Assembly (NCBI GenBank): GCA_903944085.1
Contig: CAJAQO010000033.1
Span: forward strand, 1 to 64,000
Direction: 5' to 3'
DNA: 64,000 nucleotides
Source: an uncultured Verrucomicrobia subdivision 3 bacterium
Lineage (GTDB): Bacteria > Verrucomicrobiota > Verrucomicrobiia > Limisphaerales > UBA11358
Numbering within the stretch: the first letter of the stretch is position 1; the number at the start of each line of letters is the position of its first letter. The position numbers and the translations under genes are program-made. Shown here piece by piece: positions 24,024-33,440 of this stretch. Under the pieces are notes generated by a model. The model did no database searches, was not told where the DNA came from, and saw nothing but the letters and a program-made list of their open reading frames with translations.

Positions 24024-27000
24024 ATGACCGCCCAAAAAAAATGTCCGACGTGTGGCATGGAAATTTCCGCCAATGCGGCGGACGGTCTTTGCCTGAATTG
24101 CCTCGGCCGGTTGGCATTTGCGAGTCCCGTTGCGGGCGATGCCGCGGCCGGACTACGCCGGCTGGGGGATTACGAACTGCTGGAAGAAATCGCGCGCGGC
24201 GGCATGGGGGTGGTGTATCGTGCGCGGCAATTGAGCCTCAACCGGATTGTCGCCGTAAAGGTCGTGCTGTCGGGCCCGTTTGCGGGACGCGATTTTGTCC
24301 GGCGCTTTCAAACTGAAACGGAGGTGGCGGCGGCGCTGCGGCATCCGAACATCGTGACCATTTTCGAAGCGGGCGAATGTGACGGCGCCCATTATCTTTC
24401 GATGGAATATGTGGACGGGGAGAATTTTTCCAATCTCGTCCGCGACCAGCCGCTGCCGGCGCGGCGCGCGGCGGGCTATCTTCGAGCCATCGCCTTGGCG
24501 GTGCAGCATGCCCACGAACGCGGCGTGCTGCACCGAGATTTGAAGCCGTCCAATATTTTGCTGGATGTCTTTGATCAGCCGCGCATCACCGATTTCGGGC
24601 TCGCAAAATTTTTCAACCGCGGCGGCGAACCAACCCTTCCCGGCGCGGTGCTCGGTTCGCCGAATTTCATGCCGCCCGAGCAGGCGGCCGGGAATTCCGC
24701 CGCCATCGCCGCCTCTTCCGACGTTTATTCGCTGGGCGCAGTTTTGTATCAACTGCTCACCGGTCGGCCGCCATTTCAGGGGGAAACACTGCACGAAATT
24801 TTACAGCAGGTTCAAACTGCCGAGCCGGTGCCGCCAAGAAAATTGAATCCCAGCGTGCCGCCGGACTTGCAAACCATTTGCCTGAAATGCCTGCGCAAAG
24901 AACCCGCGCGCCGTTACGCAACGGCACGCGAGCTGGCGGAGGATTTGGATCGGTTTCTGGCGGGCCGGGCGATCCGCGCGCGCCCGGTTTCGCCGGCCGA
25001 AGCCGTTTGGCTATGGTGCAAGCGGAAGCCGGCGCTGACAGCATTCATTGTGGTCTTCCATCTCGTGCTGGGCGGCGGACTTGCGGGAATTCTTTATGAA
25101 TGGCGAAACTCGAATTTACACGCGCAGGGAGAAGTGCGACAGCGGCAGGCGGCCGAAAAAAATGCCGAGGAGACGCGACTGAATCTTTACGCCGCCGACG
25201 TGGCGCTTGCCGGCCAACTGCTCCAGCAGGGCGATTTTGGCCGCGCCCGGCGCACGCTGGCAGGATTGCAGCCATCGCCGGGCGAAACAGATTTGCGCGG
25301 CTTCGAATGGCGCTATTTGTGGAACCATGCCAAAGGCGGACAGTTGCTGACGTTGGGCCAGCACGAATGGATCGTAACCAGTGTGGCGGTTTCGCCCGAT
25401 GGGAAAACCTTTGCCAGCGGCGGCATGGGCGGGCAGGTGAAAATTTGGGACGCGCCGACCCGGAAATGCCTCCGCACGCTCAATATTTGTCCTCACGCCG
25501 TCTGGTCGCTCGTGTTCACTCCGGACGGACAGGAATTGATCATCGCCAGCACCGATGCGGTGCATTTGCTGGACACGGCTTCGTGGCAGCCGCGCGCGAA
25601 ATTCCCCGGCAAGCTCGCCTCACTTTCGCGTGATGGCACGCTGCTGGCCACTTCTGAATCCAGTCCATTTTATTGGGAGGAAACCGGTCCGGTGAGTTTA
25701 TGGCAGTTGCCTGGCGGCGAGCGCCTGCGCACACTGGCAGAAAACGGCCGCACGCTGGCGTTGTCGCCGGATGGAAAATGGCTGGCGGTCGCGACGGAAA
25801 CCAATGGCATTTATTTTTATGAAGCGCCGTCGGGCCGTTTGCGGTTCACGTTGCCGACCAAGAATCCCGTGTGGTCGCTGCACTTTTCCCCGGACAGCGG
25901 CGAGTTGCTTTCGGCTGGTTGGTCCGGCCAGGTTTCCCTTTGGAAAACCGGAGTTCAAGGCCCGCCGCGAATTTTTTCCGCGAACGAACTTAATGTTTGG
26001 GACGCGGACTTTTCTCCCGATGGCCAAGCGATTTTTACCACCAGTTCGGACCAGACCATTCGTTTCTGGGATCGGAGCACTTTGGTGCCAAAAAATATTC
26101 TGCGTGGGCATGAGAGCGAAGTGTGGTGCGCGGCCGTTTCGCCCGACGGAAAGCAAATTGTGACGGGCGGAAAAGATCGTAACGTGATGCTCTGGGAGTT
26201 GGCCGCGCCGCAGCCACAAAATGAGATCAGCCACGAAAATTCCTGTCGCCCCATTTTTTCGCCGACGGGCACACAACTAATCACGGTGAATCCATCGCCT
26301 CAAGGTGCTTACGCCCTGTGGATGGTGACAAACCGGTTGCGGTTAAAAACAGATCTCGCGGCGCGGCATATCGTGGTCGGCTTTTCGCGGGATGGCAGCA
26401 ACGTGGTGGCGCTGGCCGAAGACCGGCGCGCTTTGGAAATCTGGTCGCCGATGGCTGCGGCTGCGGTCCGCCGCATCCCGCTGGCCGAGAGCCCGTCCGC
26501 TGTCGGCGAATTTGCCGCTTGTGGGATGTCGCCAGAGCAGCAGTTCTTTTTTGCGATTGACCCGAACGGCTTGGTGCGCGTTTGGGACGCTGAAAACGGC
26601 ATTTTACAAAATTCTTTTGCCGGACCTACGCCGCCCATTCGCGCCGCCGCGCTTTCATCACTCGGCAGAAAACTGGTTGTTAGCGTGGAGCGAAACAGTT
26701 CGCCGCAGCTCTTTGACGTCGCGACCGGGGGAAAAATTATCCTGACCGGGCATTATGATTTTGTGGGTGGCCTGGCGTTTTCGCCGGATGGAGCGCTGCT
26801 CGCCACCGGCAGCGTGGATGGAACGATCCGTCTCTGGCACACGGACGATGGAGCTTCGGCCGGCCTGCTGCCGGGTCATTTGCAGGAGACGACCGATGTG
26901 GCGTTTTCGCCGGACGGGCGCACGCTCGCCTCCATCAGCCAGCGTGAGTCGCTAAAACTCTGGCACCTGCCGACCTTGCGGGAAGTGTTATCTGAGCCGT

Positions 27001-27098
27001 TGCCGCACGCCGGCGCGCATCTTCAATTCTCACCGGACGGGCGCCGGCTGGCGGTCAATTCGGACGAGGACCAGTTGCTGTTCTTCGAGGCACCTTGA
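24024..27098 (+). CDS. Serine/threonine protein kinase with WD40 repeats
   Basis: A 1024-aa Hanks-type kinase. The N-terminus carries a four-cysteine zinc ribbon (Cys7, 10, 23, 26; CPTCGMEI...CLNCLG). The kinase domain spans about residues 45-310: EEIARGGMGVVYRA, VAVKVV, the catalytic loop HRDLKPSNILL with Asp172, the DFGLAK loop, GSPNFMPPEQ. One membrane span lies at about 337-358 (FIVVFHLVLGGGLAGILY), and after a coiled coil come WD40 units from about 443 to the end (SVAVSPDGKTFASGG, AAVSPDGKQIVTGG, LAFSPDGALLATGS), probably a large extracytoplasmic or sensing propeller. It lies 54 bp after the ECF sigma gene, its likely target. Confidence 0.93.
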   Translation: MTAQKKCPTCGMEISANAADGLCLNCLGRLAFASPVAGDAAAGLRRLGDYELLEEIARGGMGVVYRARQLSLNRIVAVKVVLSGPFAGRDFVRRFQTETEVAAALRHPNIVTIFEAGECDGAHYLSMEYVDGENFSNLVRDQPLPARRAAGYLRAIALAVQHAHERGVLHRDLKPSNILLDVFDQPRITDFGLAKFFNRGGEPTLPGAVLGSPNFMPPEQAAGNSAAIAASSDVYSLGAVLYQLLTGRPPFQGETLHEILQQVQTAEPVPPRKLNPSVPPDLQTICLKCLRKEPARRYATARELAEDLDRFLAGRAIRARPVSPAEAVWLWCKRKPALTAFIVVFHLVLGGGLAGILYEWRNSNLHAQGEVRQRQAAEKNAEETRLNLYAADVALAGQLLQQGDFGRARRTLAGLQPSPGETDLRGFEWRYLWNHAKGGQLLTLGQHEWIVTSVAVSPDGKTFASGGMGGQVKIWDAPTRKCLRTLNICPHAVWSLVFTPDGQELIIASTDAVHLLDTASWQPRAKFPGKLASLSRDGTLLATSESSPFYWEETGPVSLWQLPGGERLRTLAENGRTLALSPDGKWLAVATETNGIYFYEAPSGRLRFTLPTKNPVWSLHFSPDSGELLSAGWSGQVSLWKTGVQGPPRIFSANELNVWDADFSPDGQAIFTTSSDQTIRFWDRSTLVPKNILRGHESEVWCAAVSPDGKQIVTGGKDRNVMLWELAAPQPQNEISHENSCRPIFSPTGTQLITVNPSPQGAYALWMVTNRLRLKTDLAARHIVVGFSRDGSNVVALAEDRRALEIWSPMAAAAVRRIPLAESPSAVGEFAACGMSPEQQFFFAIDPNGLVRVWDAENGILQNSFAGPTPPIRAAALSSLGRKLVVSVERNSSPQLFDVATGGKIILTGHYDFVGGLAFSPDGALLATGSVDGTIRLWHTDDGASAGLLPGHLQETTDVAFSPDGRTLASISQRESLKLWHLPTLREVLSEPLPHAGAHLQFSPDGRRLAVNSDEDQLLFFEAP

Positions 27099-27188
27099 TT
27101 CGTTTCGCGCGAAAAAAGTTCGGAAAACTTGTAATCCATCGCCATGAATTCTTCTTACTCATGGTAGAAAGGTTGCTTTTTTTGAACC

Positions 27189-30100
27189 ATGGAAAAAATG
27201 TTCATCCGGTGGGTGCTCTTGATTTGTTTTGCGTTGGCAGCCGGCTCCGCCTCGGCGCTGCCCGGCACCGCACTGCGGTTCAACGGCACGAACAATTCCG
27301 CCAGCGTGGGCCACAACGCGGCTTTGGACGCCTTTCCAATGACCGTCACGGCGTGGTTTCGCTGCACGACCAACACCGCGCTGCCGCAGACTATCGTCTC
27401 CAAATATGCGAATTCGAGTTATGATGGCTGGGCGTTGGTGGTGCAGAGCGGCCAGTTGCGCGGCTTTTATTATCGGGTGGCCAATGCCAGCACGAACAAG
27501 GCGATTGACGCCACCGCCGGCGCGTTCGTAGCCGATAGCCTCTGGCATCACGCGGCACTGACGGTGGACACCAACGGAGGGCGACTTTTTTTGGATGGGA
27601 TGGTCATCGCGTCAAATATCTGGCAGGGCACCGCCGGAGCCATCAGCAACAACAAACCGCTCGTATTTTCTGGACTGAACGACGGCTCGTATCCGTTCAA
27701 CGGCGATTTGGACGAAATCACATTATGGAGCCGCGCGCTGACTGGCAACGAAGTAAATTATCTCAAGCATCGCCAATTGCGCGGCGGCGAAGACGGTTTG
27801 CTCGGGGATTGGAAATTCGATGATGGCATCGGCGCGGTGACGGCGATTGATTCCACGGGCCATGGCTACACAGCGACGCTTAATAATTCGCCCGCGTGGG
27901 TGCCGTCTGGCGCACCGCTGGATTTGAACATGGTTGCGACGAACTGTGTGAAATTTGCCGGCACCAGCGGCATTGTCACCATCCCCAACGCGCCCGATCT
28001 CAATCCGTATCCGTTCACCGCCACCGCCTGGTTTCGCACGACCACGAACGCCAGCGCCATTCAAGTCATCGCCGCGAAATATACGGACATCAGCTACAAC
28101 GGCTGGGCCATGGTGGTGCAAAACGGCCAATTGCGCGCGTTTTTGTATCGCAACGGCAGTTCCATCAACAAAGCGATTGATGCCACGGCCACGCCCATTG
28201 TCGCGGATGGCGGCTGGCATCACGCCGCGCTCGTGGTGGACGCGACCGGCGGAAAAATTTTTCTCGACGGCAATCTCGTGATTTCGAGCAATTGGGTCGG
28301 CACGGCGGGCGCGACGACTTCCACCGCGCCGATCACATTCGGAGCACTCGCGAATGGCTATCCATTGTATGGCGACGTGGATGAAGTGACGTTGTGGAGT
28401 CGCGCGGTGAGCGCCACGGAAATCGCGGCGCAAAAAAATCTGCCGCTCGTCGGCGATGAAGCGAATCTCGTCGGCTACTGGAAATTGGATGAAGACACCG
28501 GCAACACCACCACGACGGATTCGACTGGCAACGGACACACCGGCACGCTCAGTGGCGCAGTTTCGTGGACCGGTTCCACCGCGTATCTTGGCGACGGCAC
28601 GACACATTTGCTCGCGTCGCTCGACTACGCAAATCTTGCCCGCACTTTTGCCATCACCGGCAGCGCCACGCAATCGGCTTTCCCGCAAAATGCGAGCGTC
28701 ACATTTTCGCGCATTTATGATTACGGCACCGCGCCCGCCGGCGACAACGTTTCGGGCGTGCTGGATTATGCCTTGCAAACGTCCGCCAGCACGCCCATTC
28801 CGCTCACGCAAAGTGAAACCACTTTCAACGTCAGCCTCGGCGCACAACTTGCCTCGGCACCACGCATCAGCAACGCCGCGAATGGCTGGCTGACGACATC
28901 GCAAATTTTATCCGCCACCCCAAACGGCGTGCAGTTGGATTCCGTGGATAATTTACATCAGCTCATTACCACGCTGTCTCACACCGAAAACGGCGGCGCA
29001 CTTTTCATTGATTCCACCAACACCGGCGCGGCCACGCGGCTGCTGCACTTCGATGGCAATTTATTCTGCGGTCCGCTGCTGACGCTCTTCAACAATCTTG
29101 CCGCGACGCCAGTCGTCACCAACCTTGTGGCCGGCGATCATCTCGATTGCTCGCTCGCGGTCAGCGCGAACGCCGGCAGCATTCCCGGCACGAGTTACAG
29201 GTTCGGCAACGGCACGCCGCTCTCGGTTTCGCTCTCGTTCACCGGCGACTGCACGTTGAAAAACGGCAGCATTAGCGTGGCTGGCACCGGTAACAACACG
29301 ATCCAAAATATTTCCTACCAACTCGCGAACGTGACGCTACAAACCAACGGCGCGTCCGGGAATTTGCTGTTGAATTTGCCCGTCGGTTTGACCGTGGGCA
29401 TCACGAATTCGTCGAGCCGATTGACCACGAACACGCTGCCGTTTTTTGCGTTGCTGGATGCTTCGCTCCAGCCGCAGACGAATGTTTTGACGGCGCCGAA
29501 CACGCCACTTTATTTCAGCGTGGAAACCTTGCCGTGCTGGATTGTCACCTCGCAATTTTCCTGGCGCGTGTTTGACGGCCAACTCGTGATTCCCGCGAGC
29601 AGTATCCAATTCGTCCGCCAGTTTGAAGACGATGTGTTGACCGCGAATCAAGCTTTGTTGACGGACACCAATGCCGCGAACCGCATTTCCAACGATGGTT
29701 ATTTTCGCAACGCGCAGCCCGCCGCCAATACCAATTTCATCATCACCGCCGATGCGAATGGTTTCGCGCAGGTCAACGGCAGCATCGGTTTGCAGCCTCC
29801 GGAATTGCGCCCGCATTTTCCTTATGCCAGCACGCTGCCCGGCAGCCAAATTCCCACGAGCAGCGGCGTTTTCACGTTGCAAAATAATCTCGTCACGAGC
29901 GACAGCGTTCTCGGCTTGAGCGGCGCGGTGCCGTTGCAGTATTCACGCGATTGCGCGGACACCAATTGCAGCGGCGCATCGGCCGGACTCGCGACGGTCA
30001 GTCTCGCACCGCCGGCATATCAACTGACGTTCACGCCCGACGGCGGCTTGCTCGGCTACGGCCCGGTGTCATCGCCGGAAAATTCCTCCGGCGTGGCGCT

Positions 30101-33100
30101 CATGTGGGGCTACAACAGCGCCGGCATTTACGCGCAGCAAACGTCAATCGTCGGCAACGGCGTTTACGAAATGGCGGGAAATATTTTACGCGGCGATCAA
30201 ACCGCGCCCGCCAATTCGCAACGGGCCGTCGCGTTGTTGTTCACCGGCTGGGGCGATGATTCAAATCCAAGTTATCTCGAACGTCCCGGCACGCTGAGTT
30301 ACGCGAATGGTTTGGCCAACTACGCCGGCCTGAATTTGCGTGCACCGGCGCAAGCCAGCAGCTACATCGCGAATGTGCCGACCGGCTGGTATCCGCTGAC
30401 GGCGCAGGCGAAATACTACGTCCGGAACGGCGGCGTGAGCGGTCTGCACGAAGCCGCCAGTTTTCCGCCAAATTTCAAGTTGTATGGCTATAACTTCACG
30501 TTTGCGACTTATTTGCTTTCGTATCTCGACAGCGAAAATTACCAATCGCGCACGGATGGCGGCATCACGTTTCCGCCGCAACCGGCGGGCTTCACGATTG
30601 GTTTTGAAAACATGAAATTTGTTTGCAGCGGCGGTCTTGAATCGGCGCAATTGCCGGCGGGCACCGGCAGCAAACACTTGAATTATTGGAACGCCGATTT
30701 CACGCCGTTGAGCATCCAGTTTGAGCCGATGGCCTCGGAGCAATGCAGCACGGCGAACCGCACGCTCGTGCTCGGCACGGAATTGCATCTGCCGTTCATC
30801 CCGCAGGCGATGCACGGGACGATGGGTTTCGGCCCCGATGGAAATATTTCAACCGTGGCGAACCAGGTGGTCGGCACGGATTCGCGGTTTGCGCTGCCGG
30901 CGAGTCTGACACTGCAAGGTTCGGGCACAAATATGTATCCCATTTCCGTCGCGAGCGAAGGCTATTTCAATAATTGGGCGACGAGCAATCATCCGGCGGT
31001 GGGTTTCTTCAACCTCGCCGGAAAAATTCGCGTGCCGTTTTTTCAGGACTTCAAAGCGCATCTGCAAGTCACGCCGACGGGGACCAATCAAACCGACGCC
31101 AGCATCGCGCTCGCCGGCGGCTGGCCGCTGGCAAACAACAGCACGGCGGCTGATTTGGGTTGGTCGGTCAACGGCTCGAATTTTTTCAACACCGACAAAT
31201 TCGATGTGAATTGCGATGGCTGGCCGACAACTACGAGCTTGCAAAATTATGCATACGGCGCAACCGAGCAATATCACGCGCGCGCCCAGCGCAACTGGAA
31301 AAATCTCGCGTTTTTTGATTATCCGATTTCGTGGGACCCGGTGCTGCGGCAATTTCAAGGACTCAACACCGGCACGTTGTCGCTGCCCATTCTCGATGTC
31401 GGCAGCAACTTGAAATTGTTGACGGCGGGCAAAGTGGATTTCGATTTCAATCAGGATTTGAATCTCGGCCTGCCGCACATCAAGCAACTGGATTTCATCA
31501 ACGATTCGATTGACGGGCCGTTCAATTCCATTTCCAACGCGATCTTGCAGGAGCTGCACAACGCGTCGGACGCCAGCGGGCTTACGAAAGGTTTCCGCAG
31601 TTTGGAAGGCGCGCTCAATCAGGATTTGCAGGGGTTTTTCTCGCCGATTCTCGATGTCGCTTTCAACAATCTCGCCAACAATCTCGTCACTAATTTTGCC
31701 AAGTTCCAGACCACCGATCCGACGACGGTGCTGTCGCAAGTGAACAGCACGATGGCGGCGGCGAATGCGCAATTTCAATCCGCCGTTTCCGCCATCAACG
31801 GCACGGTGAAGCAGGCCAACAGCGTTCTGGGCACGATCAATTCCACGTTTGGCGATGTGACGAACACCATCGGCGTGCTGTTGCAAATGTTACAACCGGA
31901 TGCCGATGGCAACCGCCATATTTTGCGCGCGCTCGTGGAAAATCTCGTCAAAGATCAGTCGCCCGATTTGGCGGGTATTTTTGAAGGTCAGGCCGATGCG
32001 CTCGACGGCATCGTGAATGATGCGTTGGGCGATTACGAATCGGATTTGCAGGGCATTCAAGATGATTTGTCCGACCTGAATTCGCAGATCAGCGACGCGC
32101 ACACTTCCATCAGCGCCGCCACCGGGCCGATTGTGGATGCGTTGAATGCGATCACGAATGAAACGGCGAACATCCAGCAGTTCGAGCAACTCGCCACGAC
32201 GGATGTTTCCAATCTGCTCGCGACGGTCGTGACGAAGTCGGGCGATTATTTCACCGCCAATCCGGTCGCCGCGCAATCGGCCATAAAATCGCAACTTGAA
32301 AACGCGTTCTTGAACTCGGCATTGACCGGCGATTACAAGACGCGGTTCCAGCAGTTTCTCGGCGACGATGATTTTATTCTGGACCAGCTTTTGTGTGTGC
32401 TCACGGACAAGATCAATCGCGCCGTGCGTTCCGCCGTGGAGGATTATATTTCCGGCGGCAACAGCGACAGCATTTACAATGTGATGAAAGGCATTGGCCA
32501 GATGCAAAAAACGCTTGCCACCGCCAAGCTGCGCGGCCAGCCGACGTTCAAGGGCGACACGCTGGAAATGATCCATCTCGATGCGGACCTGCAAATCAAC
32601 CTGCCTGATACGATGCGTTACAACGCCTACATCGAAATCAAAAATCTTGATTCGCAATCGGGCGCGCTTGCGTGCGCGCAGGGCGGCGACTCGGCGGCGG
32701 AAATTATTCTCGGCGCCAACAAAGTGCCGCTCGATTGGCCGGGCGCGCAAAACACGGGCATCACGCTGACTGCGAATGCGCGCTGGACGATGGACAACGG
32801 CACAGTCACCGGCGTCGGCGGTTTGATGGAACTGGACGGCAAGGCGGACTTTGAGGGTTTTTCGCTGAAACAATTGGGCGCGACGTTTGCCGTCGGCCAA
32901 TCGGATAATTATTTCGCCGGCAAAGCTTCGGTCGTCGTCTTCATCGGGCCGGTGCCGGTGGAATTGCAGGCCGGAATTTTCGGTGGCCATTCGTGCTCGC
33001 TCGATCCGATTCTTTATGTGGACACGAACGCGCCGGCGATCATCGGCAACCTTTCCGATTTCAGCGGTCTTTACACGCACTTTGTCGGCGGTATTTCGCT

Positions 33101-33440
33101 CTCGGATTTATTGTTTGGCTCTTCGACTTGTTTGCTCAACTTGGATGCGCGCGTCGGCACCACGGCCTATTATCTCGACGGTCCATCCTCCGCCAACTTC
33201 GGTTATTGGGAGCGCGAAGACATTGATATTTCGCTGCTCTGCGTCTTGAGCGGCAGTGTGGGCTACGGTATTGGCGGGCAGGCAACCAAGGACGCCAGTG
33301 GTTATCATTTGGAAGTGGTCGGCTCCGGTGACGCCTGCGGCTCGCTTGGGCCGTGTCCGTTCTGCGTGCAAGGCTGCAAAACCGTCACCATCAAAGGCGT
33401 CTTGAAGACCAGCGGCATTGACTACTACCTCGATTACTGA
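27189..33440 (+). CDS. Giant exported protein with two LamG-like domains and a helical stalk
   Basis: A 2083-aa exported protein. A signal peptide (IRWVLLICFALAAGSASA) is followed by two LamG/concanavalin-type domains at about residues 25-235 and 240-455, which are duplicates of each other (VTAWFRCTTN/ATAWFRTTTN, LWHHAALTVDTNGGRLFLDG/WHHAALVVDATGGKIFLDG). Residues about 460-1400 are beta-rich Asn/Thr/Ser-rich sequence. About 1420-1770 is helical and coiled-coil-like (SDLNSQISDAHTSISAATG), and the last 310 residues return to beta structure with a cysteine-rich end (CGSLGPCPFCVQGC). No catalytic motif is visible. It opens an operon of three large exported proteins; its stop overlaps the next start by one base. 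Function unknown; a surface adhesin or carbohydrate-binding scaffold is possible. Confidence 0.85.
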   Translation: MEKMFIRWVLLICFALAAGSASALPGTALRFNGTNNSASVGHNAALDAFPMTVTAWFRCTTNTALPQTIVSKYANSSYDGWALVVQSGQLRGFYYRVANASTNKAIDATAGAFVADSLWHHAALTVDTNGGRLFLDGMVIASNIWQGTAGAISNNKPLVFSGLNDGSYPFNGDLDEITLWSRALTGNEVNYLKHRQLRGGEDGLLGDWKFDDGIGAVTAIDSTGHGYTATLNNSPAWVPSGAPLDLNMVATNCVKFAGTSGIVTIPNAPDLNPYPFTATAWFRTTTNASAIQVIAAKYTDISYNGWAMVVQNGQLRAFLYRNGSSINKAIDATATPIVADGGWHHAALVVDATGGKIFLDGNLVISSNWVGTAGATTSTAPITFGALANGYPLYGDVDEVTLWSRAVSATEIAAQKNLPLVGDEANLVGYWKLDEDTGNTTTTDSTGNGHTGTLSGAVSWTGSTAYLGDGTTHLLASLDYANLARTFAITGSATQSAFPQNASVTFSRIYDYGTAPAGDNVSGVLDYALQTSASTPIPLTQSETTFNVSLGAQLASAPRISNAANGWLTTSQILSATPNGVQLDSVDNLHQLITTLSHTENGGALFIDSTNTGAATRLLHFDGNLFCGPLLTLFNNLAATPVVTNLVAGDHLDCSLAVSANAGSIPGTSYRFGNGTPLSVSLSFTGDCTLKNGSISVAGTGNNTIQNISYQLANVTLQTNGASGNLLLNLPVGLTVGITNSSSRLTTNTLPFFALLDASLQPQTNVLTAPNTPLYFSVETLPCWIVTSQFSWRVFDGQLVIPASSIQFVRQFEDDVLTANQALLTDTNAANRISNDGYFRNAQPAANTNFIITADANGFAQVNGSIGLQPPELRPHFPYASTLPGSQIPTSSGVFTLQNNLVTSDSVLGLSGAVPLQYSRDCADTNCSGASAGLATVSLAPPAYQLTFTPDGGLLGYGPVSSPENSSGVALMWGYNSAGIYAQQTSIVGNGVYEMAGNILRGDQTAPANSQRAVALLFTGWGDDSNPSYLERPGTLSYANGLANYAGLNLRAPAQASSYIANVPTGWYPLTAQAKYYVRNGGVSGLHEAASFPPNFKLYGYNFTFATYLLSYLDSENYQSRTDGGITFPPQPAGFTIGFENMKFVCSGGLESAQLPAGTGSKHLNYWNADFTPLSIQFEPMASEQCSTANRTLVLGTELHLPFIPQAMHGTMGFGPDGNISTVANQVVGTDSRFALPASLTLQGSGTNMYPISVASEGYFNNWATSNHPAVGFFNLAGKIRVPFFQDFKAHLQVTPTGTNQTDASIALAGGWPLANNSTAADLGWSVNGSNFFNTDKFDVNCDGWPTTTSLQNYAYGATEQYHARAQRNWKNLAFFDYPISWDPVLRQFQGLNTGTLSLPILDVGSNLKLLTAGKVDFDFNQDLNLGLPHIKQLDFINDSIDGPFNSISNAILQELHNASDASGLTKGFRSLEGALNQDLQGFFSPILDVAFNNLANNLVTNFAKFQTTDPTTVLSQVNSTMAAANAQFQSAVSAINGTVKQANSVLGTINSTFGDVTNTIGVLLQMLQPDADGNRHILRALVENLVKDQSPDLAGIFEGQADALDGIVNDALGDYESDLQGIQDDLSDLNSQISDAHTSISAATGPIVDALNAITNETANIQQFEQLATTDVSNLLATVVTKSGDYFTANPVAAQSAIKSQLENAFLNSALTGDYKTRFQQFLGDDDFILDQLLCVLTDKINRAVRSAVEDYISGGNSDSIYNVMKGIGQMQKTLATAKLRGQPTFKGDTLEMIHLDADLQINLPDTMRYNAYIEIKNLDSQSGALACAQGGDSAAEIILGANKVPLDWPGAQNTGITLTANARWTMDNGTVTGVGGLMELDGKADFEGFSLKQLGATFAVGQSDNYFAGKASVVVFIGPVPVELQAGIFGGHSCSLDPILYVDTNAPAIIGNLSDFSGLYTHFVGGISLSDLLFGSSTCLLNLDARVGTTAYYLDGPSSANFGYWEREDIDISLLCVLSGSVGYGIGGQATKDASGYHLEVVGSGDACGSLGPCPFCVQGCKTVTIKGVLKTSGIDYYLDY